28,481 nucleotides of DNA from an uncultured Lachnospiraceae bacterium (GTDB lineage: Bacteria; Bacillota; Clostridia; Lachnospirales; Lachnospiraceae): assembly GCA_947565255.1 (NCBI GenBank), contig CANOFI010000002.1, positions 1 through 28,481 on the forward strand, written 5' to 3'. The translations under genes were made by a program, and so were the position numbers. Within the stretch, counting starts at the first letter, position 1. Every line of letters starts with the position of its first letter. The notes beneath the pieces are model-generated. The model saw only the letters and a program-made list of their open reading frames with translations. It made no database searches and was not told where the DNA came from. Below are positions 1-8,348 of this stretch, piece by piece.

Positions 1-1075
1 CAATTCCATTCATCGGCGTACGGATATCATGACTCATACTGGATAAAAATTCACTTTTCGCCCGATTCGCTTTGACTGCCTCCTGTTCTGCCTGATACAA
101 ATCATTCAACTGCTTCCGGGACATTCTGTAATACAAAATAAATATAGCCGCAAAGCCTAAAAGCATAACACCGCCCGCAATTAATATCGAAAACATGCGC
201 GCAAAACCCATCTCACTCACCGCATTGTCAAATGTCTCATAATTCATGATCGAAACAAGATACCAGTTGGTATTTTCAATCCCCGAACAATAAATATATT
301 GGTGTTCCCCGTTAATAACCGCACATGAATTATATGTAGTATGTGCATCCATTGCCTTCTTTAACTCCTGTTCATACTGTTTTGGAGTTTTCCCCTTATG
401 CGTTTCAAACGACTCCTGGATGCGTTCAAAATAACTATCCCGAAATGCCTCGCTGCTCCGAACAATAAATGTGCTGTCAGAATCTATGATATGGGAGGTC
501 AGAACATCATCCTCCAAATCCAGCTGAAGCATATCTTTTAAAAAGTCCATCGATATTCCCACAACCAGCATATCGCTTTCCGAACCGTCAAGCATGGGGT
601 ATTGTGCCTCCATTGCCAGCAGAAAAAGCTTTTCGCCGTCCGCATGCGTGCCGCTGCTCACCTTAATTTCCTTCTGGTCAAGCATTCCCAAAAACTCATC
701 CTCGTTGTCCAGGGTAATGGTATCACCGTAAATTACATTGTTCGATCCGTCTGTTTTATATAGTGCAAGAAAAGAAAATTCCCTGATCTTGGCACATAAA
801 ACCAATTCCTCCCACAATTCCTCCCGATTCGCAAAAGTCTCTTCTTCTATTCGGTTCACCGTTCCGTTTAACTGCATCATCCGCGATTCAATAATTGCTT
901 CAAACTTTCTCTGCAGCTGCTCATTAATTCCAGACATATAAATCTGGCTGACCTCACTAAGTGTTTTCTCGCTTTTTTCGCCCATTACTGCGGACAGCCT
1001 CCAAAAGACAAGAACTCCAAGCATTACAATTCCAACCGCACTCACCAGTAAAAAAGTTTTTATATTTCTTTTCAT
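1..1075 (-). CDS. Sensor histidine kinase, N-terminal part (cut by window edge)
   Basis: An open frame of 358 codons runs from ATG at 1075 off the left edge. It begins with a membrane segment (about residues 6-26), followed by about 250 extracytoplasmic residues of the type seen in Cache sensor domains. A second membrane segment lies at about 288-312 and a short helical linker rich in E, Q, A and K follows. The visible end is the HisKA H-box, SEFLSSMSHDIRTPMNGI, with the phosphorylatable His at about 349. No HAMP domain is apparent. The ATPase domain and any receiver domains lie outside the window. H-boxes of this form are common in hybrid kinases of Lachnospiraceae, but the hybrid nature cannot be seen here. 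The start is supported by AAAGGAAA upstream and a good promoter at 1162-1190. The ligand is unknown. Confidence 0.88.
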   Translation of the reverse strand, partial: MKRNIKTFLLVSAVGIVMLGVLVFWRLSAVMGEKSEKTLSEVSQIYMSGINEQLQRKFEAIIESRMMQLNGTVNRIEEETFANREELWEELVLCAKIREFSFLALYKTDGSNNVIYGDTITLDNEDEFLGMLDQKEIKVSSGTHADGEKLFLLAMEAQYPMLDGSESDMLVVGISMDFLKDMLQLDLEDDVLTSHIIDSDSTFIVRSSEAFRDSYFERIQESFETHKGKTPKQYEQELKKAMDAHTTYNSCAVINGEHQYIYCSGIENTNWYLVSIMNYETFDNAVSEMGFARMFSILIAGGVMLLGFAAIFILYYRMSRKQLNDLYQAEQEAVKANRAKSEFLSSMSHDIRTPMNGI

Positions 1076-1161
1076 TATCCGTATTTCCTTTCTTCCTAAA
1101 TAACCTTTATCATGAAATATAGCAGTCATTCTGCTTTCAGTATTTTCTGCAATGTATTATA

Positions 1162-1190
1162 ATTTTAACAAATAATATGAGCAAAGTCAA
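1162..1190 (-). promoter_or_regulatory. Sigma-A-type promoter for the histidine kinase
   Basis: On the minus strand TTGACT (1185-1190) is followed after exactly 17 bases by TAAAAT (1162-1167). It lies about 90 bases upstream of the kinase ATG. Seen by eye only. Confidence 0.6.
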
Positions 1191-1230
1191 CTATTATAGA
1201 TGTTTCATTCAGCCCGGCAGTATATTTTTT

Positions 1231-1349
1231 CAGAAAACAAGAGGCTGCCGCAAAACAATGCCAGGGTACAACATATAGTTTGAACAGTCAGATATTGTAT
1301 ACTATATGTTGTATCCCGAATTGTTTCCACGGCAACCCCTTGTTTTCTG
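1231..1349. repeat. Imperfect palindromic repeat (MITE-like or terminator-like), copy 1
   Basis: This is a long inverted repeat. The inner arms at 1264-1279 and 1301-1317 pair over 16 bases with one bulge, and the next arms hold GCTGCCG and CGGCAAC. The outermost CAGAAAACAAG/CTTGTTTTCTG arms (1231-1241 and 1339-1349) pair perfectly. The core 1241-1339 is clearly related in sequence, length and orientation to 6806-6904. It lies 19 bases beyond the fliS stop, so as RNA it could also end flagellar transcription. No encoded transposase and no flanking direct repeat were seen. The rest of 1076-1368 holds only the kinase promoter. Confidence 0.75.
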
Positions 1350-1368
1350 TCTGCCCGACACCGTCAGG

Positions 1369-1845
1369 CTAGGCCTGAAATCCCCGGTTTCCTTCTTCCC
1401 TGTACATTTCCGACAAATCAGAGTTTTTTCCGTAGGTTATTCCCGCATACACCTTTTGAGTGTTCTGCATAACCGCCTTCGATGAATCCGTTTTACTTAC
1501 CTCCTCAAATGCATTGCGCAGATTCAAAAGCACTCTGTCGAGTCCCTCTAACAACTCCACTTTATTTCTTGCCATCGCATGCAGAATCTTCCGGTTTACA
1601 AACAAATAAATCGGCAGCAGTTCCTTTGACAGCCCATACTGAAAATCCAGGGCATCAATCAACTCAATCACCAATGCCTGTGCCCGTTCCAGGCTATGGC
1701 GCCATTCCTCCTTTTCTTCCCTGGCAAATGCCTTTTTTGCATCCTCCAGAGAGGCAAGGATAATATCATAAATTGTGACTACCAGCTGAGTGCGGTTGGA
1801 CTGTGTCACACGCGCCGTAAATTCCTGAAGCAATTCCTTATCCAT
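1369..1845 (-). CDS. fliS: FliS-like flagellin export chaperone
   Basis: A 158-residue helical protein read as FliS, the cytoplasmic chaperone that binds the flagellin C-terminus and prevents polymerisation before export. The NRTQLVVTIYDIIL stretch near the N-terminus matches the FliS first helix. Amphipathic helices follow, and the tail has a YAGITYGKNSDLSEMY segment of the type seen in Lachnospiraceae FliS proteins. Length is slightly above the usual 120-150 residues. It lies 29 bases downstream of flagellin with no terminator between, so the two are probably co-transcribed and its client is the adjacent gene product. A long palindrome follows its stop. Identification rests on motif and context. 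Confidence 0.85.
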   Translation of the reverse strand: MDKELLQEFTARVTQSNRTQLVVTIYDIILASLEDAKKAFAREEKEEWRHSLERAQALVIELIDALDFQYGLSKELLPIYLFVNRKILHAMARNKVELLEGLDRVLLNLRNAFEEVSKTDSSKAVMQNTQKVYAGITYGKNSDLSEMYREEGNRGFQA

Positions 1846-1874
1846 GCTCTGCCTCCTCTTAAAAACGCTTTTTC

Positions 1875-3242
1875 CTAATTCAGCAGCTGCAATACCATCT
1901 GCGGCACATCATTTGCCTGCGACAATACGGAAATACCAGCCTGCTGGATGACATTGGACGCCGTATATTCCGACATCTCTTCCGCCATATCCACATCCTC
2001 GATACGGGACATGGCGCTTGTCATATTCTCTTCTGATATGTCAAGGTTGGAAATCGTGTGTTCCAGACGATTCTGATACGCACCCAGAGATGCCCTCACG
2101 GAAGAAATCTTCGCAACTGCATTATCCAATGTGGAAATTGCCCTCGATGAACCCTCCTGACATAAATAATTCATATCCTCGATATCCAGTGCATGGGCCG
2201 TTGTCGGCGGCACCTTCAGACACATCGTCTCATTTTCGTTTGCCCCTATTTGCAACGTCATTGCACCAATATGCATAATATCAATCTCTACCGGCTCACT
2301 CGTATCCACATTCGGATCCACTTCCAGTTCTATCTCAAATCCGGACCTGTCCGTAATAGTCACCCTTTTTCCATCCGACCGGTACGATGCTGTACCATTA
2401 AAATTGTCGAGATAAACGGTTGTATCCTGTCCATAAGTCGCACCTGGCGTAATTCCAAGTGCTGCAGCAAGATTTGGATTTTCGCACTTAAATTCAATCT
2501 TAGCCTTTGAACCATACTCATCCGAAACATACCGCATACTTCCGTTTTCGGAATAAACGCTGACTCCTACACGGTTCGCAAGCGTACGAACCTTTTCCAG
2601 TGCATCCTGCGCCGTATCTCCTGCTTTAAATTCAATGGCATCCCCATTAATAATCAGTGTTCCTTCTGCAGCACCATTAATCGCGCCGATATCGCCCTGC
2701 ACGGTCTCAGCCCGCTCTGCCACACCTGTGCTGGCTATACGGATCTGGTACTTTTGTTCGGGAACTTCCTCTGAAAATGTTATCACGTCAACACCCTTTG
2801 TGTCGGTATACCCTCTGTAATCCAGAGACCCATCCAGCAGATATACACCGTTAAACTGCGTATCCTTTGCAATCCGGTCCACCTCAGCCGTCAGGGAGTC
2901 AATCTCTGCCTGGATCGCCTCTCTGTCCTCCGGTGCATGCGTATCGTTCGCTGACTGCACTGCCAGCTCACGCATACGGTTCAAAATTGAATGTACCTCC
3001 GTCAGCGCTCCTTCTGCCGTCTCAATAACTGAAACACCGTCTGCTGAGTTATCGGAGGCTCTGGAAAGTCCGCGAATCTGAGAACGCATTTTCTGGGATA
3101 TCGCCATTCCAGCCGGGTCATCGCCTGCACGGTTGATGCGCAGTCCTGACGACAGACGCTCAACTGACGTAGAAACCCTGTTTTCCGCATTCTTCAAATT
3201 GCTATTGGCAATAATCGCCGGTATATTGTGATTAATCTTCAT
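1875..3242 (-). CDS. fliC: Flagellin (filament subunit)
   Basis: A 455-residue flagellin, exported through the flagellar type III apparatus and polymerised into the filament. The N-terminal D0/D1 region has the hallmark MKINHNIPAI start, LSSGLRINRAGDDPAGMAIS, and the D1 stretch NRMRELAVQSANDT. The C-terminal D0/D1 has SRIEDVDMAEEMSEYTASN and ends QMVLQLLN. The variable middle (about residues 150-360) would be the surface-exposed part. The Arg in the MRELAVQ stretch, known from other flagellins as important for TLR5 recognition, is present. A GAGGTG ribosome binding site lies about 7 bases before the ATG, and a sigma-28-like promoter sits at 3333-3360. fliS follows directly. Confidence 0.97.
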   Translation of the reverse strand: MKINHNIPAIIANSNLKNAENRVSTSVERLSSGLRINRAGDDPAGMAISQKMRSQIRGLSRASDNSADGVSVIETAEGALTEVHSILNRMRELAVQSANDTHAPEDREAIQAEIDSLTAEVDRIAKDTQFNGVYLLDGSLDYRGYTDTKGVDVITFSEEVPEQKYQIRIASTGVAERAETVQGDIGAINGAAEGTLIINGDAIEFKAGDTAQDALEKVRTLANRVGVSVYSENGSMRYVSDEYGSKAKIEFKCENPNLAAALGITPGATYGQDTTVYLDNFNGTASYRSDGKRVTITDRSGFEIELEVDPNVDTSEPVEIDIMHIGAMTLQIGANENETMCLKVPPTTAHALDIEDMNYLCQEGSSRAISTLDNAVAKISSVRASLGAYQNRLEHTISNLDISEENMTSAMSRIEDVDMAEEMSEYTASNVIQQAGISVLSQANDVPQMVLQLLN

Positions 3243-3332
3243 GGTAACACCTCATTCTTTCTATTGTCTATCTTTAGATAAACATCCCTTTCTATCAAAA
3301 GCCAACAATGATTTCCTGTTTTATTATTCTTT

Positions 3333-3360
3333 ATATCGGACAAATTTTTTGTTTTCCTTA
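3333..3360 (-). promoter_or_regulatory. Sigma-28 (FliA/SigD)-type flagellin promoter
   Basis: On the minus strand TAAG (3357-3360) is followed after 16 bases by TCCGATAT (3333-3340). This resembles the flagellar consensus TAAA-N15-GCCGATAA with one extra spacer base. It lies about 90 bases upstream of the flagellin ATG, between the DUF6240-like gene and flagellin, so flagellin can be expressed as a late class gene apart from its upstream neighbour. Confidence 0.6.
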
Positions 3361-3376
3361 TAGATTTCTGCATCTT

Positions 3377-6300
3377 TTACAGACACTCCTTCAAAATACC
3401 AATCACAGCTTTTGCTGTCTGATACAGAGTCCCGGTGTCAACGCCCCCTGTCTGTCCCCGGGAAAAATCTGCTGAAATTTTTGCCAGTTCAAGGCTTTCC
3501 TGCTGGGAATACCCTATATTTCCAACGAAAAGTCCCGATGATGCGCGCACGCTTTCCCTTAGTTCCGGTTCTGCCTGTTTCATCTGTTCGATTGCACTTT
3601 GGCTGTCTGTCTGTACATACCCTTCCAGAACGGCGTCTGTCTTTGTATGGCGCACTGCAAACATAACCGATGCTTTTCCGTAAGCAGGGGTATTGACAGA
3701 AATTGCAACCTTCTCCTGCTTTTCTTCCCCATGCACCAGATGCACATGCACATTTGTCAGTTCTCCGCCAATTTCAACCGGAATATGATAGTCGCCCTGG
3801 CCTGTCAGCGTCTGTGCAAGACGAATCTGCGAGCTTAATAGCTTCCAGTTCTTCATCTGTGCATACGTAATGGTTTCCTCGTCCGCCACCTGATTCACCA
3901 GATTTTCCGCATAGTCTGCAAATTCCTTCCATGCCTTCCCCGCTGAAGCTTCGTCTGTAAACGCCTCTTCTATCTGTGTGAAATGCCGCATGATTTCCTC
4001 TTCCGAAGCTTCTTCTGTTCCGTCCGCATATTCTTTTAGCTGCCGGAACAGCGTACTTTCTCCAGAGAACATTTGTTCTGCAGCAACTATCGTTCCGAGA
4101 GTGACTGGAACATTTCCGTTTTCAGCCAGAAGCGACAGCACATGTTCATCTGCCTGTGCCGCCTGTGCAATTGTCTTAAGCTGCTCTTTCGCATACGCAT
4201 TTTCACTCCCGTCTTCCGGCATATTCTGTACATAATCGGCAAACTGCTCCACCGACAAATCCATCACCTGCTCCAGCGGCATCCGGTCAAAATCCACTCC
4301 GGCCAGCTGCTTATTCACCTTCCCGGCCAGCTGTCCGAAATATGCATAGCTTTCCTCAATCTGTTCCGTAATTCCATTTATCTTCGTTCCGTCTACGCCG
4401 TCCATCTCACCGACTTTATAATCCATTGCCTTATGCTTTGCAGAACGGATTCCCGTCATCATATTTCTCATGGTAAGAGGCATTCCCTGCTCTAACAGGG
4501 CGCCGACTACCGCTCCATCCGTCTTTTCAATCTGATGCATCATCCGGTAAATTCCGATATAAGCCGAACGCTCTTCCTTTGAAATTTCCTGTGCCTGCTC
4601 TAATTTCCACAAAAATTCACTGTAATTTTCCTGTTCCGCCTGCGTCTGCGCCCGAAGAACGGATACTTCTCTGTTCACCTCTTCCACCGTCTTATCCAGC
4701 GGATTATAGCCTTCCCGGATCATTTCCAGTACGGTGTGTGGCTTCATTCCTTCCAGCATCGTATTCAGCTTCTGGTCGGCCTCTTTGACGCGCGCAATTG
4801 ACTCCGCCGTAATTTCCATGCTGTTATAGCCGAGAATGCGCACTGCCCGCTCATTTGCCTGCGTCTGTTCTAATCCCATCTCTTCCAGAATCGCATCTAC
4901 ATTGCGAAAGGCCTTCTGAATGCTGTCACCCATGTCGCTGCGCGGCTTTGTCATCACCTGCTCATAGGCTTCCCCTGCCTGGCGGTAACGCTCATTCCAT
5001 ACAAGCGCCTCCTCCTGAATCGTCTGAACGGTCTGCCTGGTCTGTGCAAAAGCGACCGTTCCAACCAGTGCCGCCGGAGAACGTCCAATCTGGCTGACTG
5101 CGTTCGTCACTTCCCTGTAAAGACTGATATTGGCATCTGTCGGCTCTATTTTGCTTTTGCCCAGCAGACGGTTATAATACTGCTCTTCTATCCGCTGCAG
5201 ATGATTAATCAGATTGTGCATGCTCTCTGTCTCGACCGGTATGCCATTTCGGATCATAATCGCCGCAGCCTCCACCGTCATCTGCATGCGCACTTCCTCT
5301 AACTGGCGTCTCGCCGTCACAAGCTGAATTTCCTGCTCCTCTGTAAACACAGTGTCTTCAACCTGTACGTTCTCTGCCTTTTCCGCGCTGTCTGCCGCCT
5401 GCCCGCAAAATTGTTCCTGTGTTTTTCCGATTCCCGGCTGACTTTTTACCGGCTGACTTTCCACATCCCCGGCTGTCTCCGGCTGTCCGACGCCAGCCTG
5501 TTCTAAAGCCGCAATGGTCAGTTCCTGTCCGGAAGCAAGCACCTGTGCTGCCTGTTCGACGGATGCCTGTGCCAGCACTTCCACAGCATGCGCGCTGCGA
5601 TGCGCCACAGATGCGGCTTCTCCCGCCATTGCCTGCGCCGGACGCTTTCCGTCCAGGATGGCTTCTATCGCATATTCCAGCATCACTTCTGAAGAATCGG
5701 GTCTGTTTTCATTTTCCTCAAGCTGTTCTAAGCTCTGCAGCTTTAACAGATTTTCTTTTGTGAGGGGAAGCTGCTTTTCCACAAGCCACTGTGCCTGCGC
5801 AACTGTTTTTTCATCCGTTGGAAAACCGTCCTGCTGCAGCCGCCTCTCGATTTGCGGGCGCAGATTCTCTGTCTCCTGTACCTGCGCTGCCTTTGCGTAA
5901 TATCCCGAGCCATCCCCGAAATAGGATGCGCCTCCTTCATAAGCCCCGCTGTGCTGCGCCATATATACATTTTCAATGGTAAGCTCCAAATCTTTCCGCA
6001 GACAGTAAATCTTTGCGTCCTCCGTCAACGCTCCGGTCTGGCTTGCCATGTCAAGCGCATTTAACGTATCTGTTACATTCTCTTCCGTAACCGGCACATT
6101 GTGCTGGGCTAATTTTTTTGCTATGTAGACTGCGCCGCTCGTTGTAGCTGATATTTTTTCCAGCTGCTCGGCCGACAGCTCCTGCGCCATGCCGGCTTCG
6201 TAATCGTCACAGTGCGTCATAAGCTGTGCCTTAATCTTTTCTACGACGGTCACAATGACGTCTAACTCTTCTTCCTCCAAATCGTCCCCAAATTCCTTAA

Positions 6301-6553
6301 ACTGCGCCAAATCACGCTCTGTCACGAGATTATTTAAAATTTCGGTGCGGCTTTTTGCCCCTGCGGCCGCCCCCTGCCCTTCTTCTTTCTCCGCCGCTTT
6401 CTGCATCTGCTCAACAAATACATCTTTTGTATTTTTTTCAAAAGACGCACCCGCAGCTTCATATTCGGGCGCAGCCGCTCCGACTCTGCCGTCCGGCGCC
6501 AGATAACCTGCCTGTGCATACTGCACGGCCTGGGTGTTCACATCTATCTTCAT
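3377..6553 (-). CDS. Very large flagellar-locus protein, DUF6240-like, with FliK-like C-terminus
   Basis: 1058 residues, soluble, no signal peptide, rich in Ala, Glu and Gln. An irregular motif of the form (hydrophobic)xxxxxxPhTxxNhxxh recurs at about residues 148-165, 186-200, 240-252, 258-271, 432-448, 577-590, 611-626, 686-703 and 808-825, for example VPVTEENV, LPLTKENL and MPLTMRNM. Residues 920-1015 (from YHIPVEIGGELTNVHVHL) look like the C-terminal domain of hook-length control protein FliK: an amphipathic beta segment, then a helix with LRESVRASSG. I place it in the DUF6240 family of Lachnospiraceae flagellar loci from memory. A hook-length or export-switch role is inference. AAGGAGG lies 6 bases before the ATG. 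The upstream region is filled by hairpin repeats, and flagellin follows 134 bases downstream. Confidence 0.75.
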   Translation of the reverse strand: MKIDVNTQAVQYAQAGYLAPDGRVGAAAPEYEAAGASFEKNTKDVFVEQMQKAAEKEEGQGAAAGAKSRTEILNNLVTERDLAQFKEFGDDLEEEELDVIVTVVEKIKAQLMTHCDDYEAGMAQELSAEQLEKISATTSGAVYIAKKLAQHNVPVTEENVTDTLNALDMASQTGALTEDAKIYCLRKDLELTIENVYMAQHSGAYEGGASYFGDGSGYYAKAAQVQETENLRPQIERRLQQDGFPTDEKTVAQAQWLVEKQLPLTKENLLKLQSLEQLEENENRPDSSEVMLEYAIEAILDGKRPAQAMAGEAASVAHRSAHAVEVLAQASVEQAAQVLASGQELTIAALEQAGVGQPETAGDVESQPVKSQPGIGKTQEQFCGQAADSAEKAENVQVEDTVFTEEQEIQLVTARRQLEEVRMQMTVEAAAIMIRNGIPVETESMHNLINHLQRIEEQYYNRLLGKSKIEPTDANISLYREVTNAVSQIGRSPAALVGTVAFAQTRQTVQTIQEEALVWNERYRQAGEAYEQVMTKPRSDMGDSIQKAFRNVDAILEEMGLEQTQANERAVRILGYNSMEITAESIARVKEADQKLNTMLEGMKPHTVLEMIREGYNPLDKTVEEVNREVSVLRAQTQAEQENYSEFLWKLEQAQEISKEERSAYIGIYRMMHQIEKTDGAVVGALLEQGMPLTMRNMMTGIRSAKHKAMDYKVGEMDGVDGTKINGITEQIEESYAYFGQLAGKVNKQLAGVDFDRMPLEQVMDLSVEQFADYVQNMPEDGSENAYAKEQLKTIAQAAQADEHVLSLLAENGNVPVTLGTIVAAEQMFSGESTLFRQLKEYADGTEEASEEEIMRHFTQIEEAFTDEASAGKAWKEFADYAENLVNQVADEETITYAQMKNWKLLSSQIRLAQTLTGQGDYHIPVEIGGELTNVHVHLVHGEEKQEKVAISVNTPAYGKASVMFAVRHTKTDAVLEGYVQTDSQSAIEQMKQAEPELRESVRASSGLFVGNIGYSQQESLELAKISADFSRGQTGGVDTGTLYQTAKAVIGILKECL

Positions 6554-6575
6554 CCTCTGCCTCCTTGTATCATAT

Positions 6576-6746
6576 CTTATTTTTACAGCGCGTCAGTGCA
6601 TGCATTACGTGATGCCTGTGGGTATACCTTATTTTTACAGCGCGCCAGCGCACGCATTACGGGGTGCCCTTCGGGTATACCTTATTTTTACAGTCCCAAC
6701 GGACCGTCGCGAAGAGCATGCATGATGGGATGCCCTTCGGGCATAC
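6576..6746. repeat. Three tandem hairpin repeat units (family with 12736 and 19321)
   Basis: Units at 6576-6627, 6628-6680 and 6681-6746 each begin CTTATTTTTACAG and end in a GGGTATAC or GGCATAC box. Unit 3 forms CGAAGAGCA/TGCCCTTCG (6710-6718 with 6731-6739, one mismatch) around TGCATGATGGGA. Units 2 and 3 contain CCCTTCGGG, a UUCG-type tetraloop hairpin if transcribed. The array occupies most of the leader of the 1058-residue gene, ending 23 bases before its ATG. The remainder of 6554-7031 holds the palindrome at 6806-6904; I see no protein gene and no convincing promoter there. Confidence 0.8.
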
Positions 6747-6805
6747 TCTGCAAATATATGGAAAACGTTTCAACTGTATGTATTTTATACATTAAACAGA
6801 TTATG

Positions 6806-6904
6806 TGAGTTGCCGCAAAACAGAGCCAAGACACAACATATAGTTTAAACCGCAAGACATTGTATACTATATATTGTATTTCAAATTGCTTTTGCGACAA
6901 CCCC
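6806..6904. repeat. Imperfect palindromic repeat (MITE-like), copy 2
   Basis: About 99 bases related to 1241-1339 in the same orientation. Shared blocks include TTGCCGCAAAACA or CTGCCGCAAAACA at the left, ACAACATATAGTTT, ATTGTATACTATAT in the middle and CAACCCC at the right. The terminal arms GTTGCCGCAAAA and TTTTGCGACAAC pair with one mismatch. The inner stem is more decayed than in copy 1. It lies downstream of the minus-strand gene ending at 7032, so it could also act as a transcription end. Confidence 0.75.
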
Positions 6905-7031
6905 GTATCATTCATACAGTTCAGGTCCTCACACATATTTTAATTTCACTGCTATATATTTCGGCATTCGGACTCTATTTCTTAATAGGCTGCAGGATTC
7001 CCTCTCTTTACCCAAATAGAATTTTTTCTTC

Positions 7032-8348
7032 CTACCCCTTCTCTTCGGCACCTGTTTTTGCACCCTCCGCCAGTTTTCTGGCGGCCTCGACCTCCCCGTC
7101 CGTACAGGCCTCTTTCGCATAGCGCGCCTTCTCATAATACACACGCAGCTGTGCAAACCGTTCCTGCTCGCCCGCCCGCGCATACATATTGGCGAGCTCC
7201 TCCGGAGTCTTTCCTTTTACCTGCTCCATCTCCTCTTTCCTCATGCGCCGGTTCATGAGCTTATAGTATAACTTTCTGATTTTTGCACGGTTTCCGTTTC
7301 CAAACCGGATATGCTCGCGCTCCTCACGTATGGCTGTGACTTCAAACCCCGTCTCCTGACGGCGGGAAATGTACTGTGCCTCATCCCCGCCCGCCCTGTA
7401 ATTTGCACCCAGCTTAGTGTACAGGCGCCATAACAGATACAGCGCAGCGAGCACCAGAAGAACCGTCACAACCGCAGAAACCGGAAATTTACTGTCCGGC
7501 GCCGCCTTTATTTTATGCTTCAGTTTAGACAGTCCGCCCGGGTCAGCCTGCGCGCCCTCCGGCTCATAGACCGCCTGTAATCTGCTAAGGCCCATAAAGC
7601 CTGCCGCCACCAGATATTCAAGTATTTTTACATACCCTTTTGTCAGCCAGACTGCCAGTGTTTCCTTTGTAAAAACTACAACAAAAAAAATCAGAACGGC
7701 TGTAATGACCGTCACAATCACATTCATTCTCTTTAAATGAAAATAGGTGTTTTTATCCACGCCGGCGTGATTCCTGTCGTAATCATACTGCTGGTATGCA
7801 TATTCAAGCATGACGACCAGTACAAGATACATACCAAAAGCAGCCGTCATATAACGGCTGCACGTCTGTACACTTATCGGAAAAGCGTCTGTAACCGGGT
7901 CGGCCATACCGTACAGAAAAAGGGAACATGCAAATATGCCGGCTCCCCAGCGAAAATAATTCAGGCTCTTAAACCGCCTCGCATGGCGCCTCTTGTCCGT
8001 ATCTTTGAAATACAGCTTCGACACGGCCGACGAGCCTGCCGCGAGCAGTCCGGCCAGACAAAACAACACACCGTTTCCCTTCACAAAACAGGCAGGCAGC
8101 ATCCAGACACCCAAAAGCCCAATATGAGACAGAACAAATGTTCTTCCCTCCAGACGGGCATAACACCAGGCACACCCCATAAACAACGGTACAACGAGCG
8201 CATACAAAAAAGGCTGAAATGCTCCCTTTCCACCCTGATACAGCTTAAAGCCTGCCAGCAGGAGGACACAATATACCAGAAGTCCTTTCATTGCCGCATT
8301 TATGGCATCCACAGCCCATCCAAAATGCTCTTTTCCCCTGTCTTTCAT
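7032..8348 (-). CDS. Membrane protein with DUF4129-like C-terminus
   Basis: 438 residues. The first two thirds hold about seven or eight hydrophobic segments with short loops, then a further membrane segment at about 290-312. The soluble C-terminus has KIRKLYYKLMNRRM, then KTPEELANMYARAG and YYEKARYAKE. This fits DUF4129, the domain ending TgpA-type transglutaminases, where a Y-x-L helix, a TPxE motif and an xxYExARY helix recur. No transglutaminase core (Cys-His-Asp) is visible, so this resembles TgpA without its catalytic domain. Its ATG overlaps the TGA of the DUF58 gene by four bases, implying translational coupling and one operon with DUF58 and MoxR. Its role in envelope or protein assembly is unknown. 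Confidence 0.7.
   Translation of the reverse strand: MKDRGKEHFGWAVDAINAAMKGLLVYCVLLLAGFKLYQGGKGAFQPFLYALVVPLFMGCAWCYARLEGRTFVLSHIGLLGVWMLPACFVKGNGVLFCLAGLLAAGSSAVSKLYFKDTDKRRHARRFKSLNYFRWGAGIFACSLFLYGMADPVTDAFPISVQTCSRYMTAAFGMYLVLVVMLEYAYQQYDYDRNHAGVDKNTYFHLKRMNVIVTVITAVLIFFVVVFTKETLAVWLTKGYVKILEYLVAAGFMGLSRLQAVYEPEGAQADPGGLSKLKHKIKAAPDSKFPVSAVVTVLLVLAALYLLWRLYTKLGANYRAGGDEAQYISRRQETGFEVTAIREEREHIRFGNGNRAKIRKLYYKLMNRRMRKEEMEQVKGKTPEELANMYARAGEQERFAQLRVYYEKARYAKEACTDGEVEAARKLAEGAKTGAEEKG

Noticed and set aside
6576..6746. CRISPR-like tandem repeats
   Set aside because: The units are contiguous hairpins of 52-66 bases with no spacers of constant length, and no cas genes are present.
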